Assembly: GCF_001969855.1 (NCBI RefSeq)
Contig: NZ_MRBL01000016.1
Span: forward strand, 341,375-405,374
Reading direction: 5' to 3'
Origin: Bacillus haynesii
GTDB taxonomy: Bacteria; Bacillota; Bacilli; Bacillales; Bacillaceae
DNA length: 64,000 bases
How positions within the stretch are numbered: position 1 is the stretch's first letter; the number at the start of each line of letters is the position of its first letter. The notes under the pieces were generated by a model. It made no database searches. It was not told where the DNA came from and saw nothing but the letters and a program-made list of their open reading frames with translations. Shown in pieces: positions 9,732 to 18,593 of this stretch. The translations under genes and the position numbers were made by a program.

Positions 9732-10916
9732 CTATTTCAGCAGGGATAAAAAGCTTTTTCCGTACTTTGGCATATTCGTTTTAAAGTTGTCGGCGATCGT
9801 CGCGCCGATGTCCGCGAATGTATCTGCGAGCGGAAGCGCCCCAGGCTTTTCGTGTTTTTTGCTGTATACAAGAAGCGGCACGTACTCCCTTGTATGATCC
9901 GTGCCATGGTGAACCGGATCATTGCCGTGGTCGGCGGTAATGATGAGCAGATCGTCTTCGCGCATCTTTTCAAATACTTCAGGAAGGCGTGCGTCGAACT
10001 CTTCGAGCGCTTTTCCGTATCCTTCCGGATCGCGGCGGTGTCCGAACAGCGCATCAAAGTCCACGAGGTTTACAAAGCTGATCCCTGTAAAATCTTTGTC
10101 AAGCGTTTGCACCAGCTTGTCCATTCCGTCCATATTCGATTTCGTTCTAAGCGATTCCGTAATGCCTTCGCCGTCATAGATATCGGAGATTTTGCCGATC
10201 GCAATCACATCAAAGCTGTCATCTTTCAATTCATTCATCACGGTTCTGTCGAACGGCTTCAGCGCATAATCGTGGCGGTTCGGCGTCCGTTTAAATTCGC
10301 CCGGCTTACCGACAAACGGTCTCGCAATGACGCGCCCGACCATATATTTCTCGTCAAGCGTCAGCTCGCGCGCGATCTCGCAGATCTTGTACAATTCCTC
10401 AAGAGGCACGACTTCTTCGTGTGCGGCAATCTGCAGAACGGAGTCTGCTGAGGTGTAGACGATCAGCGCGCCGGTTTCCATATGCTCCGCACCGAGTTCA
10501 TCCAAAATCGCAGTGCCTGATGCAGGCTTGTTTCCAATCACTTTTCTTCCGGATTTCTGTTCAAGTTCATGGATCAATTCGTCCGGAAAACCTTCGGGAA
10601 ACACCCGGAAAGGTTTGTCTATGTAAAGTCCCATAATCTCCCAATGTCCAGTCATCGTATCTTTTCCGTTTGAGGCTTCTTTCATTTTGCCGTAATAGGC
10701 AAGCGGCTCTTCCGCCTTTTCGACACCTTTGATTTCACGGATGTTGCTGAGCCCGAGCTTCGCCATGTTCGGCAGGCTGATGCCTCCCATGTGTTCGGCA
10801 ATGTGGCCCAATGTGTCTGCGCCTTTGTCATTAAATGTTTCGGCATCAGGCGCCTCGCCGATTCCAACGGAATCCATCACAATTAAAAATACGCGGTTAT
10901 AATCAAATGCAGGCAT
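9732..10916 (-). CDS. drm: Phosphopentomutase
   Basis: 394 residues, alkaline-phosphatase superfamily (DeoB type). Interconverts ribose or deoxyribose 1- and 5-phosphates for nucleoside salvage. Metal-binding stretches are seen at the N terminus ([16 protein letters not shown], with the phosphorylatable Thr later in [10 protein letters not shown]) and C terminus ([19 protein letters not shown]). It is 11 bases from pupG and is preceded by a promoter overlapping a cre site. Confidence 0.95.
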   Translation of the reverse strand: MPAFDYNRVFLIVMDSVGIGEAPDAETFNDKGADTLGHIAEHMGGISLPNMAKLGLSNIREIKGVEKAEEPLAYYGKMKEASNGKDTMTGHWEIMGLYIDKPFRVFPEGFPDELIHELEQKSGRKVIGNKPASGTAILDELGAEHMETGALIVYTSADSVLQIAAHEEVVPLEELYKICEIARELTLDEKYMVGRVIARPFVGKPGEFKRTPNRHDYALKPFDRTVMNELKDDSFDVIAIGKISDIYDGEGITESLRTKSNMDGMDKLVQTLDKDFTGISFVNLVDFDALFGHRRDPEGYGKALEEFDARLPEVFEKMREDDLLIITADHGNDPVHHGTDHTREYVPLLVYSKKHEKPGALPLADTFADIGATIADNFKTNMPKYGKSFLSLLK

Positions 10917-10997
10917 TTGTCGGCCTCCTTTTTTTCTTTCTGTCAGCTATAGGCTGTCACACTTGGCATAAAAAAACCAAAATACCGCTATTAGCCA

Positions 10998-11027
10998 AGT
11001 ATAAACCGTTTACACAACAGTTGACAA
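10998..11027 (-). promoter_or_regulatory. Sigma-A promoter of drm-pupG
   Basis: On the minus strand TTGTCA (11022-11027), 18 bases, TATACT (10998-11003). Its -10 end is covered by a cre element, so catabolite repression is likely. Confidence 0.65.
11001..11014 (-). promoter_or_regulatory. cre site (CcpA) over the drm promoter
   Basis: TGTAAACGGTTTAT on the minus strand matches the cre consensus TGWNANCGNTNWCA at all but about one position and is a near palindrome. It overlaps the -10 region, a repressing position. Confidence 0.65.
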
Positions 11028-11079
11028 TACGAACGGAAATAGTGAGAAACTTCCCGCAATTTGCTACTCACTCAACATG

Positions 11080-11119
11080 AAAAACCGTGCTTTCGCCTGT
11101 CCTTTCAGGCTATGCACGG
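11080..11119 (-). terminator. Terminator overlapping the end of xerD
   Basis: Stem CCGTGC/GCACGG with an inner GCCTG/CAGGC stem, followed on the minus strand by TTTTT. The left arm includes the last codons of xerD, so gene and terminator overlap. Confidence 0.75.
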
Positions 11120-12000
11120 GGATGATATTGCTTATACACGTCTTTCAGCCTTGTTTTCGTCACGTGCGTATAAATTTGCGTCGTCGAAATGTCGGCGTGT
11201 CCGAGCATTTCCTGAACGGCCCGGAGATCGGCTCCGTTTTCGAGCAGGTGTGTGGCGAATGAGTGCCTCAGCGTGTGCGGCGTCAGCTCTTTATTAATTC
11301 CCGCTTCCAAGGCGATTTTCTTTAAATTTTTCCAAAATCCCTGGCGGCTCATTTGTCTGCCGTGGTGATTCAGAAACAGGGCGTCTTCGGTATTTTTTTT
11401 CAAAAGCTTTCCCCTCGCTTTTGACAGATATTCGCCGACCGCATGTGACGCCGCTTCGCCGAGCGGAACGATCCGCTCCTTTCTTCCTTTACCGAAGCAG
11501 CGGATAAAGCCCATCGATAAATGGACATCGGACAGCTTTAATGCGATCATCTCGCTGACGCGGATCCCTGTCGCATACAATAACTCCAGCATCGCTTTAT
11601 CGCGGTAGCCGAACGGCCCCGTCAGCTTCGGCGTATCCAAAAGCGTTTCGACTTCCTGTAATGACAGCACCTTCGGGAGCGTCCGTTCCGTTTTTTGCGA
11701 TTCAATATGGACGGACGGGTCCTGGGCCGTCACTTTTTCCCTCAGCAGAAACTGGTGAAAGCTGCGGATGGAAGCGAGATGCCTCGCAACCGTCTTTCCG
11801 GATTTTCCGGCGTCTTTTAAATGCTTCAAAAACTGGATGATGTGCAGCCTTGTCACCTGGTCAAAAGAGCTCAGCTGCTCCTGTTCCTCTAAATAGGCGG
11901 CGTAGCTGTTCAAATCCCGTTCATAGCTCACAACCGTGTTGTGGGAAAGCCCCCGTTCAACAACGGCGTAGTGGATAAAGTCTTTAATATGAACTTTCAC
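11110..12000 (-). CDS. xerD: Site-specific tyrosine recombinase XerD (RipX)
   Basis: 296 residues, exact family length. Resolves chromosome dimers at dif with XerC (CodV). The N-terminal SAM-like DNA-binding domain covers about residues 1-85. The catalytic domain shows Arg in [12 protein letters not shown], the [12 protein letters not shown] box, GHADISTTQ and the nucleophile Tyr in IYTHV. Located upstream of drm and downstream of yqzK/fur as in B. subtilis. Confidence 0.96.
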   Translation of the reverse strand: MKVHIKDFIHYAVVERGLSHNTVVSYERDLNSYAAYLEEQEQLSSFDQVTRLHIIQFLKHLKDAGKSGKTVARHLASIRSFHQFLLREKVTAQDPSVHIESQKTERTLPKVLSLQEVETLLDTPKLTGPFGYRDKAMLELLYATGIRVSEMIALKLSDVHLSMGFIRCFGKGRKERIVPLGEAASHAVGEYLSKARGKLLKKNTEDALFLNHHGRQMSRQGFWKNLKKIALEAGINKELTPHTLRHSFATHLLENGADLRAVQEMLGHADISTTQIYTHVTKTRLKDVYKQYHPRA

Positions 12001-12006
12001 GCTATC

Positions 12007-12231
12007 CTACTCCCCGTTCAAATAAAAAAAGATTAACCGGTTAAACCAGCTGCCCTGCTCGTCCCCTTCCATCGAGACGACCTTGAGGGCTGCTCCTTCA
12101 GGTTTATCATACCGATGATAGTTTTCATACTCTGAATTTATCCATATCATAGCATAATAAAACAAGACGGTAAAACCGGTAAACAGCACAAACACCTTGA
12201 TCATATCGGCAGCCGTTTTCAGCATTTTCAT
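12007..12231 (-). CDS. yqzK: YqzK family small membrane protein
   Basis: 74 residues with one N-terminal membrane segment (VFVLFTGFTVLFYYAMIWI). It corresponds in position (between fur and ripX) and length to B. subtilis YqzK, a protein of unknown function. It is 6 bases from xerD and may be co-transcribed with it. Confidence 0.85.
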   Translation of the reverse strand: MKMLKTAADMIKVFVLFTGFTVLFYYAMIWINSEYENYHRYDKPEGAALKVVSMEGDEQGSWFNRLIFFYLNGE

Positions 12232-12305
12232 ACGGTTTCAGGTCCCTTCTTTTGATTCGATTACTAAAACTTATGCCAAATGAGACAAGTTTTATACGTC
12301 TGAAT

Positions 12306-12339
12306 CAAAAAAGAACCCGCTCATGGCTGAAAGGGTTCT
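12306..12339 (-). terminator. Terminator of fur
   Basis: Arms AGAACCC (12312-12318) and GGGTTCT (12333-12339) with a run of T on the minus strand just after the stem. Confidence 0.75.
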
Positions 12340-12353
12340 CTCCGGTTTATAGA

Positions 12354-12803
12354 CTATTCCGATTCCTTTTGCTGACAGTCATGACAGATGCCGTGGAACG
12401 TCAGCCTGTGGTCTTTTATTTTAAATTTCCAATCCTTTTCAATGATTTCTTCCACGTCTTCAAGCAAATCTTCTTCAATTTCAACAACCGAACCGCATTC
12501 CATGCAAACCAGGTGGTGATGGAAATGGGCGGCACCTTCTTTGCGGAGGTCATATCTTGACACACCGTCGCCAAAATTGATTTTATCCACTACTTTTAAT
12601 TCAGTTAACAATTCAAGAGTCCGATATACTGTCGCAAGACCAATCTCAGGAGATTTCTCTTTTACGAGGAGGTATACATCTTCTGCGCTTAAATGGTCTT
12701 CCTCATTCTCAAGCAGCACCCTTACAGTTGCCTCGCGCTGAGGGGTGAGTTTATAGCTGGAAGAATGCAGTTGCTTTTTAATCCGATCAATACGTGTTTC
12801 CAT
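12354..12803 (-). CDS. fur: Ferric uptake regulator Fur
   Basis: 149 residues. Iron-responsive repressor. Winged helix over residues 1-85 (TPQREATVRVLLENEEDHLS), then the metal-binding and dimer domain with HFHHHLVCMECG, and the second structural zinc pair CHDC near the C terminus. The promoter region carries two PerR-type boxes, in line with the known PerR control of fur in B. subtilis. Confidence 0.95.
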   Translation of the reverse strand: METRIDRIKKQLHSSSYKLTPQREATVRVLLENEEDHLSAEDVYLLVKEKSPEIGLATVYRTLELLTELKVVDKINFGDGVSRYDLRKEGAAHFHHHLVCMECGSVVEIEEDLLEDVEEIIEKDWKFKIKDHRLTFHGICHDCQQKESE

Positions 12804-12865
12804 TGACTTTCCCTCCTACGCCGCATTACCTAGCTTATTATAACAAAACAAGCGCAGGGAGCCAA

Positions 12866-12880
12866 CTATAATCATTATAA
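12866..12880. promoter_or_regulatory. PerR box, fur-proximal
   Basis: CTATAATCATTATAA matches the PerR consensus TTATAATNATTATAA at 14 of 15 positions and fits less well to the Fur consensus, which carries G/C in the outer arms (TGATAATNATTATCA). It lies about 63 bases upstream of the fur start. Confidence 0.75.
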
Positions 12881-12905
12881 ATTGAGAAACAAAATGAATA
12901 TTTTT

Positions 12906-12920
12906 TAATAATCATTATAA
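12906..12920. promoter_or_regulatory. PerR-like box, fur-distal
   Basis: TAATAATCATTATAA, 14 of 15 to the PerR consensus, is 26 bases beyond the first box and directly next to the spoIIM stop codon. Two similar sites in tandem suggest cooperative control. Confidence 0.65.
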
Positions 12921-12921
12921 A

Positions 12922-13578
12922 TTAATGCTGTTTCGGCAAGACGTACTCCGTCAGTTTTTCCATCAACACTGGCGATAGATATGCTTCAAAGGAAGAGGAT
13001 ATAAGAGACATTGCGAGAATCAGGACGAGCACAAAAGCGTACCGGCCAAACCAATGGACAGGCGCTTCTGCAAGGCTGCGTTTGACAAAAAGCTGGCGGA
13101 TGAGCCTCATCGAAAAGGCGATGGCACAGGTGCCCATGATCAAGTAAGCCGGGATCAGCAGAATATTTTGCGGGAGCACGGAGACAAAAGACAGGAAAAA
13201 ACCGTTGATTCCCATTTGATTGACCAAAAAGCCGACTGTAAATCCGACGACGATCCCTTTTAAGAAGACCATGATAAAAATGACGGGCAGGCCGATGATG
13301 GAAATCCCGAGAATCCACATTAAGCCTAAATATTTCATATTATGAAGAAAGCTCTGCAAAAACATTTCCTTTGAGCTGGCTGCTTTTCCTTCGGAAAGCT
13401 GTCCAAAAAATTGATTCAGATAGTAGAACAAATCTTCCTTTTGACCGATCGTCATGCTGTTGACGATGACGGCGCCGAAAATCACACCCATTAAAAACAG
13501 CACAGAAACAAATAAATAGATCGAAAGATGATCCTTCATATGTTGAAAGATGAGCTCTTTGATTGTGGGCTTCCGCAT
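12922..13578 (-). CDS. spoIIM: Stage II sporulation protein M
   Basis: 218 residues from ATG 13578 ([16 protein letters not shown]), the family start; the ribosome binding site is GGGAGG. About five membrane segments. SpoIIM is the membrane scaffold of the SpoIID-SpoIIM-SpoIIP engulfment complex in the mother cell. A SigE-type -10 is found upstream. Confidence 0.95.
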   Translation of the reverse strand: MRKPTIKELIFQHMKDHLSIYLFVSVLFLMGVIFGAVIVNSMTIGQKEDLFYYLNQFFGQLSEGKAASSKEMFLQSFLHNMKYLGLMWILGISIIGLPVIFIMVFLKGIVVGFTVGFLVNQMGINGFFLSFVSVLPQNILLIPAYLIMGTCAIAFSMRLIRQLFVKRSLAEAPVHWFGRYAFVLVLILAMSLISSSFEAYLSPVLMEKLTEYVLPKQH

Positions 13579-13614
13579 GTATCTTCCTCCCAGACGTGCT
13601 TTTGATTTTAATAG

Positions 13615-13644
13615 ATTGTATGAGAGAAAAGAGAGCCGCATGAC
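13615..13644 (-). promoter_or_regulatory. Putative SigE promoter of spoIIM
   Basis: On the minus strand CATACAAT (13615-13622) is an exact SigE -10 (CATANNNT). A weak -35 candidate GTCATG is at 13639-13644; its spacing of 16 is longer than usual. spoIIM is a known SigE gene. Confidence 0.5.
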
Positions 13645-13651
13645 TTTTTTT

Positions 13652-13681
13652 GAAAAAAGACAGGCGCCCGTAAAAGGCGCC
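13652..13681 (-). terminator. Terminator of the PTS operon
   Basis: GGCGCC repeats at 13663-13668 and 13676-13681 form a stem followed by TGTCTTTTTT on the minus strand. Confidence 0.75.
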
Positions 13682-13690
13682 CCGATAAAG

Positions 13691-15037
13691 TTATGATTCC
13701 TCCCTGTTTTCCGCGGAATGCTCCCTGTCCGTATTCACAGTCTTGTTGGCAGCCATCACAAACGGCAGATAAATCACCGTTGAAATGGCGAGGCAGAGAA
13801 AGCCGACGCCGAGCGCAAGCCAGTTTCCTCCGGTCCCGAGAAACGGAATCAATGGCCCGGGCGTTGTCCACGGAACAGCGTATGCGATTGGCGGGATCAG
13901 CTGAAACTTGATGAACAAATAGCCGATGACAGTATTGACTGCCGGAACGATGATAAAGGGAATCATGAAGATCGGATTGAGCACGACCGGAAGTCCGAAA
14001 ATGACAGGTTCATTAATATTAAATATTCCCGGCCCAATCGAGAGCTTGCCGATATCTTTATAATCCCGCCGCTTTGAAGCGATGAATATTGCGATTAAAA
14101 GCCCCAGCGTCATACCCGATCCGCCGTAGTTTGCAAAGGCGTCATTCAGCGCCCATGTTTCAGGAAACGGAGCGTTCCAGGCAGAGCCTGTTTTGGCGGC
14201 AAAAGCGAGGTTTTCAAGGTTTGCTTCTGCAAAGATCGTTTCTCTGATCGCCGCGATCGTATTCGGACCGTGAATGCCGAACAGCCATAAAAAGTTGGCG
14301 ACGATTCCAAGAAAAACAACGGTGAAAATATTCGTTCCCATCTCTCTCAACGGCGCCTGCAGCACGGTATACACCAATTCATGCAGACCGTTTTTCGACA
14401 GGGACATCAGCGCAAAGCTTAATATCGCAAAACCAATCGTAATGAAGATGATCGGAAACAGCACTTTAAATGTCCGGGCGACCGCAGGCGGCACCTGTGG
14501 AGGCATATGAATTTGCAGGCGCTTGGCATTTGATAGCCTGCTGAACACTTCACCGACGATGATCCCGATGATTAAGGCGACGAACAGTCCTTGGGCGCCG
14601 AGCCACTTCGTCGTTAAAAAGCTCTCATTTTCGATCAGGCGGTAAGGTGAATAAATGATAAAATAGCAGGATACGGCCGTTAATCCGGCAAGCAGTTCAT
14701 CCGCTTTCATTGAGATGGCTAAGTTGCGGGCGACGAGAAACACGACAAATATGGACATAATATCGAGCGACCCCCGCAGTACGGGCGTAAAGACCGACTG
14801 ATAATCAGCTAAGTTCGGAAACACCTTTTCAAGGAATAAAATTTTGGCGATAAACCCGTCCGGAGATAAAATGGCAAAATTCAATAAAATGATAATCGAT
14901 CCTGCCATAATAATCGGAAATGATAGAATAAAAGCATCTCTGATCGCACATATATGGCGCTGTGAATTCAGTTTTGCAGCAACGGGAACCAAAAACCGCT
15001 CCACGTTCCGCTCAAACTTCTCCATAAACCCGCTCAT
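13691..15037 (-). CDS. PTS cellobiose/lichenan-type permease, EIIC component
   Basis: 448 residues, EIIC of the lactose/cellobiose PTS superfamily (CelB/LicC type), with about ten membrane segments and the conserved GIHGPNT and [11 protein letters not shown] stretches. It moves a beta-glucoside or chitobiose-like sugar into the cell with phosphorylation through EIIB. Start at 15037 has AAGGAGGGG upstream. The operon holds only IIC and IIB; no IIA and no phospho-glycosidase are nearby, so a IIA from another locus must serve it. Absent from the equivalent place in B. subtilis. Confidence 0.9.
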   Translation of the reverse strand: MSGFMEKFERNVERFLVPVAAKLNSQRHICAIRDAFILSFPIIMAGSIIILLNFAILSPDGFIAKILFLEKVFPNLADYQSVFTPVLRGSLDIMSIFVVFLVARNLAISMKADELLAGLTAVSCYFIIYSPYRLIENESFLTTKWLGAQGLFVALIIGIIVGEVFSRLSNAKRLQIHMPPQVPPAVARTFKVLFPIIFITIGFAILSFALMSLSKNGLHELVYTVLQAPLREMGTNIFTVVFLGIVANFLWLFGIHGPNTIAAIRETIFAEANLENLAFAAKTGSAWNAPFPETWALNDAFANYGGSGMTLGLLIAIFIASKRRDYKDIGKLSIGPGIFNINEPVIFGLPVVLNPIFMIPFIIVPAVNTVIGYLFIKFQLIPPIAYAVPWTTPGPLIPFLGTGGNWLALGVGFLCLAISTVIYLPFVMAANKTVNTDREHSAENREES

Positions 15038-15056
15038 CCCTGTCTCCCCTCCTTTT

Positions 15057-15356
15057 TTATTTCATCAGCTGCAGCGCTTTTTGCAGCACAGCTTCGCCGT
15101 TCATGGTGCCGTAGTCTCGCATGTCGATCACCTGGACCGGCGTGTCTCCTGCGCTCGCCTCAACCTGTGACTTTTGGTACCTGACTTGCGGCCCCAACAA
15201 TACGACGTCCGCGCTTGACGCGGCAGTTCCGGCTTCGGATACAGGCAGAGCGATGATGTCAATTTCTTCGTTCAGCGCTTCTGCATGCTTTTTCATTCTG
15301 CTGACAAGCAGGCTCGTTGACATGCCGGCCGCACAAACCAATAAAATTTTCTTCAT
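15057..15356 (-). CDS. PTS cellobiose-type EIIB component
   Basis: 99 residues, EIIB of the lactose/cellobiose family. The phosphorylated cysteine is in the N-terminal loop LVCAAGMSTSLLV (Cys about 8). It passes phosphate to the sugar carried by the adjacent EIIC. First gene of the operon; a strong cre site lies 44 bases upstream. Confidence 0.92.
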   Translation of the reverse strand: MKKILLVCAAGMSTSLLVSRMKKHAEALNEEIDIIALPVSEAGTAASSADVVLLGPQVRYQKSQVEASAGDTPVQVIDMRDYGTMNGEAVLQKALQLMK

Positions 15357-15399
15357 TATTTGTTGACCCCCTTCGGATTCACCTTTTCCTCCGCTGTAT

Positions 15400-15413
15400 A
15401 GAAAACGCTTTCA
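15400..15413 (-). promoter_or_regulatory. cre site (CcpA) upstream of the PTS operon
   Basis: TGAAAGCGTTTTCT on the minus strand fits the cre consensus at every position. Its place 44 bases before the EIIB start predicts catabolite repression of this PTS. Confidence 0.8.
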
Positions 15414-15539
15414 TTATGATGCGGAGTAATATTTCAACCTGGTCTTTTATCCTATGATCGCGATAGACAACTGTTTCATAAAAATCAATATTTTTATAGA
15501 CGTTCCAAACGGCTCGTTTAGTCAACCTCAACAAACGCC

Positions 15540-15568
15540 TTGAAATATTTGTTTAGTTTATCTAATGA
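15540..15568 (+). promoter_or_regulatory. Putative sigma-A promoter of the NCS1 permease
   Basis: TTGAAA (15540-15545), 17 bases, TAATGA (15563-15568), about 50 bases before the permease start. No clear TnrA or PucR site was recognised by eye. Confidence 0.4.
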
Positions 15569-15620
15569 ATTTTTCAGGATAATAAGTTATATTTTCCCTT
15601 AAAAATAACGGAGGGATTAT

Positions 15621-17102
15621 ATGAAACCTGTCCATCAAGAAAAAATTCAAACAGACCGCACGCTCTCAAACAGCGACCTGCAGCCACTGAAGCCAGAGGA
15701 ACGCACATGGAAAGCGGTTAATTTCGCATCGATCTGGATGGGCTGCATCCATAACATCCCGACTTACGCAACGGTTGGCGGACTGATTGCGATCGGACTT
15801 TCTCCGTGGCAAGTGCTTGGGATTATCGCTGTCGCTTCGATCGTTCTCTATGCGGCTCTCGCGTTGAATGGACATGCCGGCGCAAAATACGGCGTGCCTT
15901 TTCCAGTATTAATCAGATCTTCTTTCGGGATATACGGGGCTAATATTCCGGCGCTCCTCAGGGGTTTTGTAGCAATTATGTGGTTCGGCATTCAAGCGTT
16001 TGCGGGAAGCACGGCGATCAACATCCTGATCTTAAATGTGTGGAGCGGCTGGAAAGACATCGGCGGCGATTGGAACTTGTTTGGATTGCATTTATCGGGT
16101 CTTTTGTCATTTGTTTTCTTTTGGGGAATTCATCTTCTCGTCCTCCACCACGGGATGGAGTCGATTAGAAAGTTTGAAGTCTGGGCCGGCCCGCTCGTTT
16201 ATCTCGTCTTTGGCGGGATGGTGTGGTGGGCGGTCGATATTGCGGGGGGACTCGGTCCGATTTATTCGCAGCCGGGAAAATTTCAAACATTCGGCGAAAT
16301 GATTTGGCCATTTCTTACCGGTGTGACGGGGATTATCGGCATATGGGCGACACTCATTTTGAACATTCCCGATTTTACGAGGTTTGCAGCCTCCCAAAAA
16401 GAACAAATCAGAGGACAGTTTTACGGTTTGCCGGGCACATTCGTTCTATTTGCATTTGCAAGCATCACCGTCACCTCCGGCTCACAGGCTGCCTTCGGGG
16501 AGCCGATTTGGGACGTTGTCGATATTCTCGCCCATTTTGACAATCCTTACGTGATCGCTCTTTCGGTTATTACGCTTTGCATCGCTGCCATTTCGGTAAA
16601 CGTTGCGGCAAATATTGTCTCGCCGGCCTATGACCTGGCCAATTTTTTGCCGAAATACATCAATTTTAAGCGAGGCAGCTATTTGACAGCTGTTTTGGCC
16701 CTGTTCACTTTCCCATGGAAGCTGATGGAGAATGAAGCGAGTGTGTTTTCATTTCTCGGCACAATCGGCGGAATATTGGGCCCGGTCGCAGGCGTTATGC
16801 TTGCCGATTATTTTATCATCCGGAAGCGCACCCTCTGCCTGGAAGATCTCTATTCCGCAAGAGGACAGTATATGTATGATAAAGGCTATAATTACAGGGC
16901 TTTTGCTGCGGTAGCTCTCGGAGCGCTGATGTCTCTCATCGGCTCTTACATCCCCGCCATGAAGCCGCTTTATGACATCTCCTGGTTTTCGGGCGTGCTG
17001 ATCGCTTCCTTCGCCTATATCTTTTTGATGCGCGTCCATCCGCCGGATTCCATTTTAAATGAAACGGCTCAATATGAAGCCGGAAGAAAAATAAGCGGGT
17101 AA
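15621..17102 (+). CDS. NCS1-family permease, allantoin/hydantoin/nucleobase type (PucI-like)
   Basis: 493 residues with about 12 membrane segments. The motifs of the NCS1 nucleobase:cation symporters are clear: WMGCIHNIPTYATVGGL in segment 1 and NIPDFTRFAASQ in the middle loop, as in Mhp1 and B. subtilis PucI. A good GGAGGG site lies 8 bases from the ATG. It stands alone, with no purine- or allantoin-catabolic gene next to it, so the substrate (allantoin, hydantoin, uracil or similar) cannot be fixed from context. Confidence 0.85.
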   Translation: MKPVHQEKIQTDRTLSNSDLQPLKPEERTWKAVNFASIWMGCIHNIPTYATVGGLIAIGLSPWQVLGIIAVASIVLYAALALNGHAGAKYGVPFPVLIRSSFGIYGANIPALLRGFVAIMWFGIQAFAGSTAINILILNVWSGWKDIGGDWNLFGLHLSGLLSFVFFWGIHLLVLHHGMESIRKFEVWAGPLVYLVFGGMVWWAVDIAGGLGPIYSQPGKFQTFGEMIWPFLTGVTGIIGIWATLILNIPDFTRFAASQKEQIRGQFYGLPGTFVLFAFASITVTSGSQAAFGEPIWDVVDILAHFDNPYVIALSVITLCIAAISVNVAANIVSPAYDLANFLPKYINFKRGSYLTAVLALFTFPWKLMENEASVFSFLGTIGGILGPVAGVMLADYFIIRKRTLCLEDLYSARGQYMYDKGYNYRAFAAVALGALMSLIGSYIPAMKPLYDISWFSGVLIASFAYIFLMRVHPPDSILNETAQYEAGRKISG

Positions 17103-17288
17103 TATGGAAACTAGTGAAAATCGTCTTTTCTTCTGTCCGTTTTTTTTCAGAGGCAGCTTATGATAGACTTATATTATCAAAAAATTCCCATAAATTGATA
17201 GAGAACGACGATGCAAACGGGGCAGATAGACCGTTTCAGCGTTGCGATGGCAACATTCGATGAATAACGTCTGCAGGAGGAATACTCT

Positions 17289-17848
17289 ATGAATCCGATA
17301 CTGCTCGATTTTCCGGACAGCTTTGAAACAGAGCGTCTGCTGATCAGAGCGCCGCGCGCCGGCGACGGCAAAGCTGTATATGACGCTATTACAGCTTCGT
17401 TTTCAGAACTAAAGCCGTGGATGCCGTTTGCAAGGGAAATGCCCGAAAAGAACATGTAGAAATCAATGTCAGGCAGGCACAGGCCGATTTTATTTTGCGC
17501 AACGATTTACGGATGCATATTTTCCATAAAGAAACGGGGAAATTCGTCGGCAGCACCGGTCTTCACCGCATGAACTGGAAAGCGAAACGGTTTGAAATCG
17601 GCTATTGGCGCAGTTCCGAATTTTCCGGACAAGGGTACATGACAGAAGCGCTTCACGGACTGATTGATTTCGCGAGAAGACACGTCAGAGCCAAGCGGCT
17701 TGAGATATGCTGTGACAGCATGAACACGAAGAGCAGAAAAATGGCGGAGCGCCTCGGTTTTCAGCTAGAAGCCGTTTTACAGAGCGATGACCTTTCGAAT
17801 GATTTGAGCGAGTATCGGGACACATGCATGTATTCGCGCATCTTCTAA
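17289..17848 (+). pseudogene. RimJ/RimL-type GNAT acetyltransferase, broken by a frameshift
   Basis: The first 56 codons (start 17289, ribosome binding site AGGAGG) encode a normal N terminus, MNPILLDFPDSFETERLLIR to FAREMPEK, and then hit TAG at 17457. The rest of the enzyme continues in the next frame (EHVEINVRQAQADFILR... FVGSTGLHRMNWKAKRFEIG, YWRSSEFSGQGYMTEALHGL) to 17848. The break falls at GAAAAGAAC near 17447, where one extra A would restore a single open frame. So this is either a recent pseudogene or a one-base sequencing error in an A tract. The intact product would be an N-acetyltransferase of about 186 residues. Confidence 0.85.
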
Positions 17849-18055
17849 AAAAGAACCCTTATGATCTTCATGAAGCAAATCATAAGGGTTCTTTCGTTTA
17901 TGTTTCATATGCAGCTTTGCAAGCTCTTCCCGCCTGCTTTTCGTTTTTCTGACGTGCGTGCTGAAGTCAGGCGCCTCGCCTCTTGATGCGGCGGCATCTC
18001 TGCCTGTGTTTCTCAACATGTGCTCGCGCTTTTTCCTTGCCTTGCTTTTGGCCAT
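17777..18055 (-). CDS. yqkK: YqkK family basic protein
   Basis: Strongly basic protein starting MAKSKARKKREHMLRNTGRD, which matches B. subtilis YqkK in sequence character and in its place downstream of spoIIM. The first about 64 residues look genuine. The reading frame then runs without a stop through a hairpin terminator (17851-17893) and antisense into the acetyltransferase gene, giving a hydrophobic tail (ACVPILAQIIRKVIAL) that is unlikely to be native. A lost stop codon or a frameshift near residue 62 is probable. Function of the family is unknown. Confidence 0.7.
   Translation of the reverse strand: MAKSKARKKREHMLRNTGRDAAASRGEAPDFSTHVRKTKSRREELAKLHMKHKRKNPYDLLHEDHKGSFLEDARIHACVPILAQIIRKVIAL
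17849..17893 (-). terminator. Terminator between acetyltransferase and yqkK
   Basis: Perfect 15-bp arms: AAGAACCCTTATGAT (17851-17865) and its complement (17879-17893). The T-run is stronger on the minus strand (TTCTTTTTTA), so it mainly serves yqkK, though it lies inside the open frame. Confidence 0.85.
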
Positions 18056-18119
18056 GTTCCCCACTCTCCTGTCAAATTTTTACCTTACTATTATAGAAAG
18101 TCGGGGTTCTGAACGCAAG

Positions 18120-18572
18120 TCATACGGTTTCTGCCGTTCTGATCATCTCCACATGCGGAATGCCGTCCTCCATATAGACGTCTGATATTGCATTAAATCC
18201 GAAGGAACCGTAAAAGGAACGCAAATGATTCTGGGCGCTGATCTTGACCTTTGTCTCTCCCCACTCGCCTTCCAAAAAGCGGAGCGCTTTATCAAGAAGC
18301 GTCTGCGCATATCCCTTTCCCCTGTCTTCTTTGCGGACGATCACCCGGCCGATTGATGCCGCCGGGTATGCCGTGCCGCTCGGAAACAGCCTGCAATACG
18401 CAGCGATCTCTCCTTCTTTGCTCAGAAATAAATGGTGTGCCTGTTCATCCAAGTGATCAAGCTCGTGATACGGACAGTTTTGTTCAACGATAAAGACGTC
18501 TATTCTGAGCTTGATGATGCGATACAGCTCTTCCTTCGACAATTCCTCATACGATTTTAGTTTCCACTCCAT
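18120..18572 (-). CDS. ElaA-type GNAT acetyltransferase
   Basis: 150 residues, ElaA subfamily of GNAT N-acetyltransferases. The family start (LRIDVFIVEQNCPYHELDHLD) and the acetyl-CoA loop V-x-x-x-x-R-G-x-G (VRKEDRGKGYAQTLL) are visible. The acceptor is unknown. Faces yqkK head to tail with a 65-base gap and is transcribed in the same direction as yqxK upstream of it. Confidence 0.88.
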   Translation of the reverse strand: MEWKLKSYEELSKEELYRIIKLRIDVFIVEQNCPYHELDHLDEQAHHLFLSKEGEIAAYCRLFPSGTAYPAASIGRVIVRKEDRGKGYAQTLLDKALRFLEGEWGETKVKISAQNHLRSFYGSFGFNAISDVYMEDGIPHVEMIRTAETV

Positions 18573-18593
18573 CCCTTTTTTCTAAAGCCCCCT

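Noticed and set aside
12866..12920. Fur or Zur boxes in front of fur
   Set aside because: Both elements lack the outer TGA/TCA of Fur boxes and the CG of Zur boxes and fit the PerR consensus better.
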